From contig JBLDXI010000024.1 in NCBI GenBank assembly GCA_047495785.1, positions 3,472,001 to 3,536,000 of the forward strand: a DNA stretch of 64,000 bases. The letters are read 5' to 3'. Within the stretch, counting starts at the first letter, position 1, and every line of letters starts with the position of its first letter. Below, piece after piece: positions 41,825-54,200 of this stretch. The DNA comes from Lepidodermella squamata. Taxonomy: Eukaryota > Gastrotricha. The notes under the pieces were generated by a model. The model worked only from the letters and a program-made list of their open reading frames with translations. It did no database searches and was not told the DNA's origin. The translations under genes were made by a program, and so were the position numbers.

Positions 41825-43187
41825 CAAAAAAAACTATTCAAGGATCTTCTTGGTGCATTTTTATCTTCTGCTTTCGACAAAATAACGCATTATTTTATAA
41901 TTTATTGATGAATCATTCCAGTTTTCCAACTTTTGAGCATGCTGCTTTGAGCAAAAATAAATGATATATTCGAGTTTTAAAAACTGTGTCTCGTCCGGTG
42001 AAAATGTATCAAAATGGTTGCTTAACTAGCAAAAATTTTAATGAAAAAAAAATGAAAAGAAAAATGAGCCAACTAAAATTACCATGCCATTTACAAACGA
42101 TTTTTTTTTGTTTCGTGCATTTCGCCAATTTCCAGGTACTCAAACTATAGCGAAAGTCCCTTACAAAGATTGCCAAATGCGATATGCCTCACACCAGCTG
42201 CTTTGATAATAGCCCGAAGAGATGAAAGTCTGATGCAAATAGATGCTAATTCTTCTCTGACTTTTTGATGGTAACCCTTTATAACTCACACCTGTTCAAA
42301 CGGAAGGCACATCATAGATGTTGGAATTGGTGGAGACGCAGACTTGTTAATTTGAAGGGAGTAAGAAGAGAAGAATCGTCATCTCAATTGCGCAGTCAGT
42401 GAAAACTCGTACAATTGTCGAAAAAATGGAATCGAATCTTATTTCTGGTCAACTGTATGCTCCTTGCTCGCATGACTCTGCAGTTTTTTTACGCTTGAAT
42501 CCGCGAGATATTCAATGTTAACTTGAATTCAATCGGTGGCTTTCAGATTAAGTTGCAAAAATGCTGAGAAGGGGACGAGATAGGGGCTCTCAGGGGCGTA
42601 ACCAGCTGATTGTTTTGGTTGTTCAAGCAACTACCAAAATGAAAACACAAAAACCCTATTTTCGGCCTATAAGCGTTGGGTTATAGGCTTGGGCCTTATA
42701 TTCGGCTTGTTTTCTCTAGAAAATGACTCGAATGTCTTATAACGTGAACGTGGAGGAAATGTTTACCGCGCTTGAAATTTTTCCAATTTAAAATCGGCAC
42801 TCGTAGACCTTGGATTCTCCATGAAAAACTGAATTTTTCACTCACAGATCCATAAATTCCAAAAACTTTCCTGGTGACGCCCCCCTGTCGGCTCTTCTTT
42901 ATGCTTTAGCCGGAAAAAAATTCATCTTTATTAACCTGGAATCCGCTCTCAGGCATCCAACATTATGCAATTGCGATTCCTTATCCGGAATATACTTTGG
43001 TTCGATTCTTGAAATATGGCAACAATTAAAACATTACAACCCGTTTGTCATAGCTGATTAATAATTTATTCAATTTTTAACAAAAAGCACATGCTGCTCT
43101 GAGAAATGGTAAAAAAAGAAATCTCCGAGTTAGTAAATAATCAAATGTTCTTTGTTTGAATCACAACAATAAGTCATTTTTTGTCTA
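41825..43187. other. intergenic between convergent genes, no gene seen
   Basis: The ELMO gene and the zinc-finger gene end toward each other. The 1.36 kb between them shows no recognisable coding segment or bounded repeat. Confidence 0.4.
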
Positions 43188-43820
43188 TTAAAGCCACGGG
43201 TCGTAATCGTCAGTTTCGCAGGTCATCAGCAGGGTGCACTCGATGGATTCAGTCGAAACCGGCTCAACTTTCTCACTCTTCACATGTTCCACGAGATCGA
43301 TGTGTTCCTCGAGCTGGCGCTTCGTTTTGAAAGAAAGATCGCACAAATCGCACTTGAATTTGAAATTCTCTGTTTTAAATAAGAAAATCAGTGAAAAAAT
43401 TGGTGCAACTGAAAAATAATTACTGTGTTCGCTGTAGTGTTTGTCCAATCGATAGCGCGTCGTGTAACTTTCACTGCAGTGGACGCAAGCATAAGGCCGG
43501 GTGCTTTTCTTCTTCGATCGCTTCATAGCATCAGAATAGTGACGATGGCTGCGCAAATCTTCGATAGAACTGAAATTCTTCTTGCAAATTCCACAACTGT
43601 AATACTGATCCGGGCCTACAGTGTAGAATTTAGTAGGATCTGCTGATTCGGATGTCTGGTTGCAGTTGCTTTCGCCAGGTTCGGTCGAGTTTTCATTGCC
43701 GGCTGTTTCGTAAAAATTCGAGAAAAGCGGCACCTTCACGCCGTCGATGCTCAATGACGACTGTGATGTTCGAGCTTGTTCATTCGAGCATTCGCTAAGA
43801 ATGCTTTTCTCAGGTTTCAT
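43188..43820 (-). CDS. C2H2 zinc-finger protein
   Basis: Two exons (43820-43424, 43369-43188) separated by a 54-nt intron give 192 residues. Three C2H2 fingers are visible: YSCGICKKNFSSIEDLRSHRHY, YACVHCSESYTTRYRLDKH and FKCDLCDLSFKTKRQLEEH. The first two are joined by a basic linker (KRSKKKSTRP) that may double as a nuclear signal. The N-terminal 70 residues are Ser/Glu/Asn-rich without a recognised domain. A role in nucleic-acid binding is inferred from the fingers, and no orthologue is recognised. The ATG at 43820 is the first good start; upstream non-coding exons cannot be excluded. Confidence 0.75.
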   Translation of the reverse strand: MKPEKSILSECSNEQARTSQSSLSIDGVKVPLFSNFYETAGNENSTEPGESNCNQTSESADPTKFYTVGPDQYYSCGICKKNFSSIEDLRSHRHYSDAMKRSKKKSTRPYACVHCSESYTTRYRLDKHYSEHSNYFSVAPIFSLIFLFKTENFKFKCDLCDLSFKTKRQLEEHIDLVEHVKSEKVEPVSTESIECTLLMTCETDDYDPWL

Positions 43821-44837
43821 TGCTTTTCTATAATCAAAGAAATCTAGTACTATTCAAAACAAAGTTGATAATAAAAATGGTTAAATAAGATGGTTCTCAT
43901 GAATCATTTCCATCGCAATCTGAAGCGTTTTCCCTCGCTGTTTACGGTTAGAAACAGCTCGGACTACGGGTCAGCGTGCTTGTCGAACGAATTGATCCAC
44001 ACGCAAAGGGATCTAGCACTTAGCGCCCTCTTTAGGCCGCACTTATTTCTACCGGCTAGTTCATGTTAAAATCCCATCAACCTCAAGAAACATCTCAAGC
44101 TGTCAAGAAAGCACATCCACAATAATAGAGCAGAGCAATAAATATGAGCAAAAGCAGAATCATGACATTTTAATATTGCTTTGCAAGACTTATGGAACAG
44201 TGGCGTAAGTACAACACAACAAAGCGTGGTAGTAGTATTAGTGCTCATGCATTATCAACATTTCACTGCGTGGCAGGGGAGGCTGCGAGTTCCACCACTC
44301 CAATGTTCGCGGTTTGCGGCAGCTTCTTTCGGACGTGTAAGACCATTTTCGCAATCGCTTCCAGTCGGCAATTCGGGTAGGCAATAAACAGGGGATCTGC
44401 TATTTGTAGGATCATTGCTCCAGCCGTCAGTCAGGTCCTTCGTTTTTCCTTCGTTTTCCTTTCTGTCAGCGTGACACGCACTCTGCCGAGATGTTTCCTG
44501 TTATGAGTTATGCCGAGCGCCGAGGCTTGCGAAGCGCATGACCAATGACCAGAATATCGCCACTTAGCATGCGTCCCATGCGAAAATCAGTGAAGGCACC
44601 GATCAGCTGATATCGCCGGACGAATTTTGAATTCCGCGCCTAACTTTTCTAAAATGTTTAATAACATTTATAAAATTCCAAAAATCAGTAAACATTATTT
44701 AAATTTTATTGGGGTGAAGAACATTGCGGTAAATTTTCAAAAAATGTCCGGAATGATCTGGAATTCCAGTTTAAAATAGTGGCCCTGCGGTATTTTCAGT
44801 TACGTCATTACAGCAAGTTATGATGTAATATAATCAC
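43821..44837. other. divergent intergenic region
   Basis: This lies between the zinc-finger gene (-) and the mitochondrial heat-shock gene (+). No coding segment is convincing. The right part leads into a heat-shock element. Confidence 0.4.
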
Positions 44838-44855
44838 GAAGATTCTAGAAAATTC
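44838..44855 (+). promoter_or_regulatory. four-unit heat-shock element
   Basis: GAAgaTTCtaGAAaaTTC is a perfect four-pentamer HSF site. A TATTTAAG TATA-like sequence follows at 44867-44874. The mitochondrial small heat-shock start codon lies 216 bp downstream; the leader is probably spliced at CATTTAG (ends 45050). Heat induction of that gene is therefore expected. Confidence 0.85.
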
Positions 44856-45071
44856 CATGCCACATCTATTTAAGCCCTTCGCTTGGGTATTGGTTTATGA
44901 TTATTGGTTAGTAGGTACTTCTTATACAAACTTACATCTGAATTGATTCCTGATTGATCCGCACTAAGGTTGTTTAGTTCTGTCACCAACTACTTCGCGA
45001 ACCGAGAATTCCTGTGGCTAATCGATCCTTGTTTTCTATTTTTCATTTAGAAAGTGATTTACGTTTGTAAA

Positions 45072-45725
45072 ATGAATCGTTTGCTCATGATTTCGCGAAG
45101 TGCACCTAAGCTTGCGTACTTGGCTCGCGGTGTTCAGCCTTCGCCGCGCTTGTTCTCTTCATCGGCTATTACGGCAGGTCGACACAACCTTCAGATTTTT
45201 CGCGATCCGTTCTTTTCTGGGCCCCCGGCTGTCACTGACGTGTTTCGAGCCATGGAAAAGACAATGCGAGATTTGGAGAGCAATTTCTTCCGCCCAGCTT
45301 TCTCGCCGTGGCGTGCCCTAGCCAATACTAAGGAGGTTCTGGAAGATTTCCCCGAAGTCAAGTACACAAGCAAGGATTTCACCATTAAACTCAACGTTTC
45401 GAAGTTTGTCGACGGCGATTTGAAATGCGAGGTGGTCGACAATAACACTCTGCGCATCAAAGGCAGTCATGAGATCAAGTCTGGCGAACATGGCTATGCT
45501 AAGCAGGAAATGACGCGCGAATTCTCCATCCCCGACGATGTCGATGTCGAATCACTGCAAACCAACCTGTCGGATGACGGTCTTCTCACGATTTCAGCCA
45601 GAGTCAAAGGCAATCAGGCCGCCGAATCTCGCAGGGAGATCAAAATCGAGAAGCCGCCTAAATTGAACAATTCAGCCTCGGCAACTAACGGACAACCAAG
45701 CGAACAGCCAAAAAAAGCTGACTAA
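45072..45725 (+). CDS. mitochondrial small heat-shock protein
   Basis: An intronless 217-residue protein. The first about 40 residues are rich in Arg, Ser, Leu and Ala and lack acids (MNRLLMISRSAPKLAYLARG, RLFSSSAIT), a typical mitochondrial presequence. The alpha-crystallin domain runs from about residue 95 to 185 (FTIKLNVSKF, LRIKGSHEI, REFSIPDDVDVESL, DGLLTISARVKG) and is followed by an IKI motif (REIKIEKPP) of the IxI type. ATG 45072 is preferred over in-frame upstream codons because it begins the presequence and follows an acceptor-like CATTTAG. Its predicted role is holding unfolded matrix proteins during stress. Confidence 0.92.
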   Translation: MNRLLMISRSAPKLAYLARGVQPSPRLFSSSAITAGRHNLQIFRDPFFSGPPAVTDVFRAMEKTMRDLESNFFRPAFSPWRALANTKEVLEDFPEVKYTSKDFTIKLNVSKFVDGDLKCEVVDNNTLRIKGSHEIKSGEHGYAKQEMTREFSIPDDVDVESLQTNLSDDGLLTISARVKGNQAAESRREIKIEKPPKLNNSASATNGQPSEQPKKAD

Positions 45726-45987
45726 TCGTTCTCTTTCCGCATGATTTACTCTAACTGTGCTCTAGTGATAACTGAATTAGGCTTAGTGCTAGTTTCAAAC
45801 CAATAAAACAATAATTTCGCGTAACTTGAAATCGTTTATTGCGAAGGTTAAAATCGTCAATAGGAAGCGCTGACTTGAAATAGGCCACGGTCAGCATGCG
45901 ATAGATTCATTAAAAAAGTCAGCAAAATCAATTAATCTACTGACATGGATAAAAATACGCAGGCTCCAACAAAAAAATGCAATTCAA

Positions 45988-46446
45988 TTAATTCACCGGT
46001 GACGAGTGCTTCGTGTTAAAAACTTTACAGATCGCTGCGTACCAAGACTTCCACCTCGGCAAAATCTCAAACCGCCGCCGATTTTTCGAGTGACTCGATT
46101 TTCCACGATTTAACGAAGAGTTGAGGCTTTCGGATGACTGAGTTGAAACCGCACTGTCTGAACAGCTACACGACGAAAGATCATAAGATTTGGCACCATC
46201 GACACGATTTGCAGAAAGACATTGGAAGCGCTCGGAGTTCGATGATTTTGAGAAATCAAAACAAGCGGAATCAACCACGTTGCGAGCAACAGGTGCTGCG
46301 AACGATGGATTGTGAATGGTGAGATGCAAAATGAGATTTAAATCTAAACACAACACAGTCAAGAAAGCTTAATCAAATGAAAATAACTGACCTTGGTTGA
46401 CACCTAGCCGGCATGATCGAGCTGAACTCGTCAACGGGTCATTCAT
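45988..46446 (-). CDS. hypothetical Ser-rich small protein
   Basis: Two exons (46446-46392, 46295-45988) give 120 residues (MNDPLTSSAR... ending KHSSPVN). It is Ser-rich in the middle (DLSSCSCSDSAVS) with a basic, Trp-containing end (RRRFEILPRWKSWYAAICKV). No family is recognised. Support comes from matching intron phase, GT/AG borders and position: the start is 96 bp behind the stop of the next gene upstream on the same strand, with an acceptor-like TTGTTTAG in the gap. That makes it the likely second gene of an operon. It converges on the mitochondrial heat-shock gene. Confidence 0.5.
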
Positions 46447-46542
46447 GCATTAAAAATCGATCTTGTCAAGATTTTACATAAAAATCTAAACAAGTAAACG
46501 AGAGCATATTAAATTTTCCGAACCTCAACAATTGTATAAAAA

Positions 46543-47056
46543 TTATTTTTCAACATCTTGACGCCTCTTTTTGGCGCGATTGAAGCCCTTCCGAAAAGCG
46601 GTTTTTGCAACCGGTTCTTCAGGCTTCGGACCACCAGCCCAAAATGAATTCAACGCATCTAGAAAGAGCGGCTCAATAAACAGGCAAAAACAACTTGAAA
46701 ATAAACCTACTTGAGACTACTTTGTCATTCATTGTAAGAAAAAACCTATTCACCATTGGCGTCCGCTGATCCATTTTAAACGAAGTCATCGGTTTGTGAA
46801 ATCGAAGCTTTGATTCTTCTTTTTGCAGAGGCTTTTGCTTAGATAAGGAGAACGCTTCCTTGGCTTCATCGTGCTCCATCTTCTCATCTTGAGCTTCAAG
46901 AATCGGCGCAACTGTCGGGTCTTCATCAGCTACATCGAAGCCGAATTTAAAAGTAGATGACGCAGCATCGGGAGCTGCTTCGGCCGAATTTCGCGCTTTT
47001 TTGGACTTGAACACGTCCACCAAGGCTTCGCGATCAATATGGGCCTCTGACTTCAT
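46543..47056 (-). CDS. hypothetical basic-tailed protein, possibly nucleolar
   Basis: Two exons (47056-46711, 46658-46543) give 153 residues. An acidic/Lys-rich first half (REALVDVFKSKKARN, FKFGFDVADEDP) is followed by NRFFLTMNDKVVS and a Trp-containing strongly basic C-terminus (FRKGFNRAKKRRQ). The layout of a FF(L/F) segment before a basic tail recalls the C-terminal end of NOL8-type nucleolar proteins, but similarity is too weak to name it. An acceptor-like TTTCTAG precedes the ATG by 12 nt, suiting a trans-spliced start. It is the upstream member of a tight pair with the Ser-rich gene. Confidence 0.55.
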
Positions 47057-48972
47057 TTCAACAATTTCCTAGAAACACGTTGGTTTAGTAGAGAGTATGC
47101 GTCGGCTTCTGGCTACAATGAGGATTATTCAGCAGCGTAAAGCTGAAAACTGACCAAGGGAGAAGGGAGATGCTTGTTACGTAGTAAAATTACAATAATG
47201 ATTCCTCTGTTTCGTGAAAATAAACACGAAGTCTCCCAATACCTCTAGACAATAGATAAGCTATTTCGCCGTTAATAGTCTCACAAGTAAATAACAACAT
47301 TTATCAACTGTGGAGAGGAAACTAAGAGGCTTGTAGCTGCAGATTGTAAAGCAAAGTATTCGACTAGCATTGTGAGTCCACTGAGTATGAAATTTAGCCA
47401 CTCCAAATTCTACAAATATACAGCATTTGTGATCTGATTGCGGGTGGATTATGACCAAAGAAATACTAAGGTAATTTTTGCAATCACCGCTAACAAACGT
47501 CAAGCTGTCGACTCTGAATCTCGCCATCAGCGATAAGCGGTTGTAGTTCAACCTGATGAAAATGGAAGTATGTAATCAAGAGGTGGACTGTCTGAATAAG
47601 AGGATTTCAACACTTAGTTCGAGGGAATACATACTTGATAGTACGTAACGCATTTTAGTGTTTCAGATGAAGTTCTGGCAAACGTCAGTGCTAGAAAATT
47701 TGACCAATACCAATCACAAATTTGGCTATGACATTAAGATCAACACTTCGCCAAGTGATCCATCGCAGCACTCCTGGCCATATTAAACCCGGTTCAAGTT
47801 GTGTGTTGTGGTCGAAGAATGAAGAATCAACGGCATCAATCGACTTGCAAGTTTAATACTCGCAATATGAAGCGAAAATGCAGTATTCAGTTAGCAGGCG
47901 TGAGGCGAGTCATGACCAAAGTTCCGCTTAACACAAACCCAAAGTACTCAGTACTGTAAGTATGTCTCAGGACTTCGCAATCGACCGAGAACTCTGCGCA
48001 TCGCACCTGATTTAAAAATATATCATGCGGCATTCAGTTTTGAAAAATTTCGAAAGCATATATTAGGGCATTTTTATACGTTGAATCGGCATTATTTTTC
48101 AAGGTCATTATTTATCCTGCAAGCCCGCGCGCTTTCGTGTGACTTTTTTGGGGTGATCTTTCTGCGAATCCAGGTGGCTTTTCAAAGGGCATTCCGGAGC
48201 CCGGAACCAGGAACCGGAAACCGGGAATCTGGAGACGTAAGCCTGAAGTTTGAAGTTGACCCGATTTCCGAGCCTTCTTAAGAGAGCTACCACTTCGTTG
48301 TGGCTTGTGGTCTGCGAGCCACGTGCGATACGTGATACTAATTTTTTCCAGTTTCATCTCTTGAATCCTTGACTTTGCCGAAGCCTTGCAGTCCGATTTC
48401 TGCTACATTGTTGGGTTTTATTGAAACTTGGTTGTGTCTCGGATTTTGCTTTTTTCGCACAGGGGCTACGTTTCGTGATGAATCACTTGATGAATTTCGG
48501 CTTGTCCCATTTCTCAAAGTTATTAAATGCGTTTTGGACTTTTTAATACGCCATCTATCGTCCCGATTTTGGTCAGATGAATCAAATATCGAACTTTTCG
48601 CACTGTTTTCAGGCGCATGGCGGCATCACAAGGTTCTCCAGTGATATTGTAAATTTTGTTGGTTTGGCAGCCACTGGGAACTGTAATTTGTGCTTTAATT
48701 GCCGCCTAGGGGGAAATCATTGGAGAGATGATAGACATGATAGACAGAGTCGGCAAATTCTCATTAACCTTGAACTGCCGATGAAAAGGTTGGTTTCTAC
48801 CTCTGCCACTTACTTTCGCTTGGATTAAATGCGTAAATAATGCCGGTTAAACATCAACAGTTTCATGTTCGTTATCGGGACTCATCTTAACAATTATCAT
48901 AATGCACATCTAGAGCCAGCTTCTTTTACTTTCATGAGTTAACATGTTTTTAGGCTTTGAGCATTAATTAAA
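47057..48972. other. divergent intergenic region, no gene seen
   Basis: The 1.9 kb between the basic-tailed gene (-) and Crooked neck (+) contains only short unrecognised frames. A stretch at 48185-48235 is rich in CCGGAA-like steps. A TGTTTTTAG acceptor-like site lies about 20 nt before the Crooked neck start. Confidence 0.4.
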
Positions 48973-51114
48973 ATGGAAAGCGAGGAACCTCGACGTAAAG
49001 TGCCCAAGGCGATGAAGGTAAAGAACAAGATGCCGGCTCCGATTCAAATCACAGCCGAGCAGCTCCTACGTGAAGCCAAAGAACGTGAGTTGGAAATTCG
49101 AGCTCCGCCACCGAAGCAGAAAATCACCGATCCCGATGAATTGGCTGAATTTCGCCTGCGAAAGCGCAAGGAGTTTGAAGATGCGATTCGTAAAAACCGC
49201 ATGGCTATCGGCAACTGGCTGCGATACGCTGCGTTCGAAGAACAGCAAGGCGAACTTGCTAGAGCCCGAAGTGTAATCGAACGCGCCCTCGATGTCGACC
49301 ATCGCAACATTCAAATTTGGCTGCGATACGCCGAGATGGAACTTCGAAACCGCCAAGTTAACCATGCAAGAAACGTATTCGACCGTGCTATCGCGATTTT
49401 ACCTCGAGCTAATCAATTCTGGTACAAATATGTTTACATGGAGGAAATGTTGGAGAACATTGCCGGTTGCCGGCAGGTCTTCGAACGCTGGATGGAATGG
49501 CAGCCGGATGAACAAGCGTGGAATTCTTACATCAACTTCGAACTTCGCCAGAATGAACCCAGCCGTGTTCGTAACATCTACGAACGTTTCGTCCTTGTTC
49601 ATATGGAGGTGAAAAACTGGGTTCGGTACGCTAAGTTCGAGGAGAAGTTCACTGATGTCGCATCAGCTCGTCGCATTTACGAGCGAGCTGTTGATTTCTT
49701 CGGCGGAGAAGGCACTGGCCTTGAACTCGACATGGATCTACTGATGGCATTTGCGAAGTTCGAAGAGCACCAGCGCGAATTCGAACGCGCTCGCGCTATT
49801 TACAAATTCACGCTAGACCACATTCAGAACGATCGCGAGAAATGCGAAGTAGTTTATAACAAACTGTCAGCACTGGAAAAACGTTTCGGCGAACGGTCTG
49901 CGATTGAAGATGTCGTGTTGTCTAAGCGGAAATTTCAGTACGAAGAGCAATTGCGTGAAAATTCGCATAATTACGACGCTTGGTTTGACTATTTGCGCCT
50001 AGCCGAGTCGAATCAGTGGCCAACCGATCAAGTTCGTGATTTATTTGAAAGAGCCGTTGCTGCTGTCCCGTTAGCGGCTGAAAAGCGGTACTGGCGCCGC
50101 TATATCTACCTCTGGATTAAATACGCGTTATATGAAGAATTGGTTGTGAACGATCCAGAGCGGACAAGATCTGTTTACCAAGCCGCCTTGAAAATTATCC
50201 CTCACAAAAAGTTCACCTTCGCGAAACTATGGCTGATGTACGCGCATTTTGAGGTGAGGCAAAAAGACGTTGCTGCCGCGAGAAAAGCGTTGGGAACTGC
50301 AATTGGCATGTGCCCGAAAGAGAAGCTATTTCGAGGTTACATCGAGCTCGAAGTCCGGCTTCGAGAGTTCGACCGTTGCCGCCGTTTATACGAAAAACTG
50401 CTGGAATTTAATCCTGAAAATTGTGCGGCTTGGGTGCGATTTGCTGAGTTGGAATCAGCCCTCGGCGACTACGAGCGAACCCGGGCAATTTATGAATTAG
50501 CCGTCGATCAACCTCGGCTTGACATGCCTGAGTTGGCGTGGAAGGCCTACATTGACTTCGAGACTGCGCAGAACGAGTGGGATAAAGCTCGTGACTTGTA
50601 TCGGCGGTTACTCGTGAAAACGGACCATTCCAAAGTTTGGCTGTCGTACGCGAGATTCGAGTTGCAAGTCGATGAAACTGAGCAGTCGATTGAAAGGGCT
50701 CGAAAGGTGTTCGAAGAGGCTAGCCAAGCAATGCGGCAGAAAATGACTGGGTTCAATGCTGGTCAGGCTGAACCTGGCGTTATCGAGCAACGCGTCTCTA
50801 TTCTCGAAAATTGGCTTCGATTTGAAGAAGCTCACTTGCCTGAAAATTCGTCGTCTACCGAAAATCTGGACAAAGTTCGGAAACTACAGCCAGAGCGCGT
50901 GAAAAGGCGTAGGAAGATCACGCTAGAAGATGGCGAAGACGGTGGTTGGGAGGAGTATTGGGACTATGTGTTCCCTGAGGATGAAGCCGCAAAACCGCAC
51001 TTGCGACTGCTCGCTGCTGCGAAAAAATGGCGCGAGAAGAAACTGGTCATGCCCGAAGCGCAAAATTCGCAACCCGACGACGGCGAATCGCGCCAGGAGA
51101 ATGACAATAATTAA
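48973..51114 (+). CDS. crn: Crooked neck-like pre-mRNA splicing factor (CRNKL1/Clf1/Syf3)
   Basis: An intronless 713-residue protein starts with the hallmark RRKVPKAMKVKNKMPAPIQ and QITAEQLLREAKERELE. It is built almost wholly of HAT (half-a-TPR) repeats, for example NWLRYAAFEEQQGELARARS, NRQVNHARNVFDRAIAILPR and PHKKFTFAKLWLMYAHFEVR. Clf1/CRNKL1 is a scaffold of the Prp19-associated (NTC) complex needed for spliceosome activation. The end carries the conserved GWEEYWDYVFPEDEAA. The absence of introns in such a long gene is notable next to the multi-exon neighbours. The SUCLG2-like gene starts 178 bp downstream on the same strand. Confidence 0.97.
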   Translation: MESEEPRRKVPKAMKVKNKMPAPIQITAEQLLREAKERELEIRAPPPKQKITDPDELAEFRLRKRKEFEDAIRKNRMAIGNWLRYAAFEEQQGELARARSVIERALDVDHRNIQIWLRYAEMELRNRQVNHARNVFDRAIAILPRANQFWYKYVYMEEMLENIAGCRQVFERWMEWQPDEQAWNSYINFELRQNEPSRVRNIYERFVLVHMEVKNWVRYAKFEEKFTDVASARRIYERAVDFFGGEGTGLELDMDLLMAFAKFEEHQREFERARAIYKFTLDHIQNDREKCEVVYNKLSALEKRFGERSAIEDVVLSKRKFQYEEQLRENSHNYDAWFDYLRLAESNQWPTDQVRDLFERAVAAVPLAAEKRYWRRYIYLWIKYALYEELVVNDPERTRSVYQAALKIIPHKKFTFAKLWLMYAHFEVRQKDVAAARKALGTAIGMCPKEKLFRGYIELEVRLREFDRCRRLYEKLLEFNPENCAAWVRFAELESALGDYERTRAIYELAVDQPRLDMPELAWKAYIDFETAQNEWDKARDLYRRLLVKTDHSKVWLSYARFELQVDETEQSIERARKVFEEASQAMRQKMTGFNAGQAEPGVIEQRVSILENWLRFEEAHLPENSSSTENLDKVRKLQPERVKRRRKITLEDGEDGGWEEYWDYVFPEDEAAKPHLRLLAAAKKWREKKLVMPEAQNSQPDDGESRQENDNN

Positions 51115-51292
51115 CGCTCTTTCATCATGATCAATTTTTTTCCCGTTGTTCAAGCTCAGAAAGAAATTAACCACGCTGTTCTTTATTAATCGCAATCTTT
51201 TTTAATCTCGTTTGATGACGCTGAAAAATTACGTCATTTTTTATTAAGGCGGATTTTTGTAATTTTTAGCTCAATTTTTTAAAAGTTGAGAT

Positions 51293-54200
51293 ATGGCTCA
51301 GTCTTTCTTGCGCCCGTCGCGCCTTCTGCTGCGCCACGCTCGGTTTTTGAACCTCCAGGAGTATGCCAGCAAGGGTTTGATGGCGGAAAACGGGTTGAAC
51401 GTTCAGCGATTCCGCATGGCTGAAAATGTCGACCAGGCGAAGGAAGTTGCGAAGACTTTCAAGGTGCGCGAGTACGTCATCAAGGCGCAGATTTTGGCCG
51501 GCGGTCGCGGCAAGGGCACGTTCTCGAACGGCTTCAAGGGCGGCGTCCATCTGACGAAAAAGTAATTTTTTTTATTCCTGAACTTGATTAGGTATTTGAT
51601 ATTCAAGTTGTTTTCTTTCACCCTGATTTCCTCGATTTTATCGAAATTAGAGCTAACAGCTATGGGTTTATAAAGAATTTTGGGTATTGGGCATTTCTTA
51701 CGATTTCAGCTCCTCGAGGCTCTCTGCGTAGAGTGGCAAAATCTATGAGATCTATCGAATTTGTTGTAAATTGTCCCTAGTGATGAAGATTTTCTTAATC
51801 GAAACGAAAAATCAATCAATTTTTCATTCAATTGCCTCAAGTTCTGTCGAAATCCAAATTCGAATAGGAAACTAATTGAAATCGATTCGGAATTCATCAA
51901 TTCAATAAAATTACTCAAATTAAGTTCATATCGATTGATTTTTGTCAGCAAGAGCTTTGAAGTGCCCCGATCAAGAAATCCGGTATGCACGGCAATTGAT
52001 TCACCAGTAACAATTTTGCGAAGATACACTGCCCTAAAAGTTGAGAAAATAAGATAATATTATGGGTCGGGTGTCCAGAATTCAAGATCATCAATAGATC
52101 AATAGATCCTACAAGTTTAAATTCAATTTAATCCATTCGTAAGAACTGCACATCCACTCAACCTTTTATCTGCCAATTTTTTCTTGAAACTTGCAACTAA
52201 ATTTTTTTATCTAAGAACAGCTTTTCAGCCTCGATAAGGTCTGATAAAACATGTCCCCGTTTTGATTATTAGGCCGGAGGAAGTCGCCAAGTTGGTCAGC
52301 AGCATGTTGGGCCACAAGTTGGTCACGAAACAGACTCCGCCTGATGGTGTCCTCGTGCAGAAGGTCATGATCGCCGAGGCTCTGGACATTGCCCGCGAAA
52401 CGTACGTCGCCATCATCATGGACCGCGACTCTGGCGGTCCCGTCCTCGTTTGCAGCCCCATCGGCGGTATGGACATTGAGGAAGTGGCTGAGAAGAACCC
52501 GGCCGCGATCTTCAAGCTGCCGATCAACATCGAAAAGGGCCTGTCGAAGGAGGACGCGCTGAAAATGGCGAAGAACCTCAAGTTTGAGGGCAAGAAGGCT
52601 GAAACCGCCGCTGATCAAATTCAAAAGTTGTACCACCTGTTTTTGAAGGTCGACGCGACCCAGGTTGAAATCAACCCGTTCGGCGAGACTCCTGATGGTC
52701 AAGGTTGGACAATTTCACTCAAAAAATTTTCTGATTTCATTTTGATGGTTTTTAGTTGTCTGCTTTGATGCGAAGATCAACTTCGATGATAATTCCGAGT
52801 TCCGTCAGAAGGAAGTTCACAAGCTGGACGATATGTCCGAGTCGGACCCGCGTGAAGTTGCGGCCGCCGCTGCTCGTTTGAACTACATTGGCATGGATGG
52901 AAATATTGCCTGCTTGGGTAAGATTTATTTTTCGAATTGATCTGCCTTAACGGTCCTCAATTGGACGCGCGCGGGGTATTTTTCAATTTTTTGCTGAAAA
53001 GAGCGTTCATTTTTCATGTCTTTCAATTTTTAATAATTAATCGACTTGATTTTTTTTTCAATTTTCCAAAAGAACTTTCAAAGTTATTGGGATTTTTTCT
53101 TCAAATCAATTCTGCTAATCTATTGAAATTGATTCAAAATTGTTTAGGATTGCCATTTCGCCATAGTTATCGGGCTTACGCTGATATATTCTTGATGCAT
53201 ATCCTAAGAAAGCACAAGAAAAGAATCAACAGTAGTGCTGATTGGATGTATTGAAAATTCGATTTGCGGAACAAACTGGGTCCCATTTTTCCTACTGATT
53301 CCTCCTTCAAGTTAGGCCCCACAAACTGACAGATCAAGTACTGCGACTTGAATATCGTTTCTACCTTTTGTGACCTGAGAAAACAAGACACTTGATGCGA
53401 GATCGTATTGAGAACGCCCTCGTTACACTAGCGAGTGGTTGTCTACGTGGCGTGCAGGTAGCGTTTCCGGATTAAGTTTCCTCTCCCCTCGCTTTTTTGC
53501 GTTCGCCAATTGCGCCGGCGCTTGTGTCAATTCACTTCTCGATGACGCTAATTGCGAAAAGCAAGCGACCCGGTCAGCAGCCGCCTATTTGCTTAGCATT
53601 ACACTCTAGGATACTGCTACATGCATTGTCTCGTCCTGCGCATATTATGGTTGGCTGGCCGGTTGGTTGGTTACCTCGGGGTGTTTGCCTTTGTTAATAA
53701 CAACAACAATGCGGCCGTTCGTTCATGAAAGCAGTTACGACGAGTGATTACGATGATTATTAGCCAATCGATCCGGGTCGCGCCGTCGTAATGAAAAAGG
53801 CGCGCGTCTCTCATGTGGGGCGCGCCTGAAGAGGCCGCAACGAGTGCGCGCTGCGTTAAAAAAACCTACACAGCAGCAGTAGCTTTATATCTGCGTGAAT
53901 TATGCGTAGATGATGATGATGAGGATTGTGTGATTATTTTGTGGCTTGGCCGCGCAGCTGCTGTGCTCGCGAGAATGAATAATCTAAATGCAATATACGC
54001 GATATTCCCGCTTGGCCTGCTTTCATACATATATATGTGTATGTGCACTACAACTGACCAATGTAATTTAGGTCCGTCATAGTAGTAGCAGAGTCATAAC
54101 TAGACACAACTGCTGTAAAGCTGCGTGTGTTTTGTCAAGTGAAAGCGGCCGTTAATCTTGTAATGTCACCTGTCACGCGTCTCATTTTCCGGCCTAATCG

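Noticed and set aside
53813-54082. Open frames inside the third SUCLG2 intron
   Set aside because: Short, mutually overlapping on both strands, and within an intron whose borders are fixed by phase.
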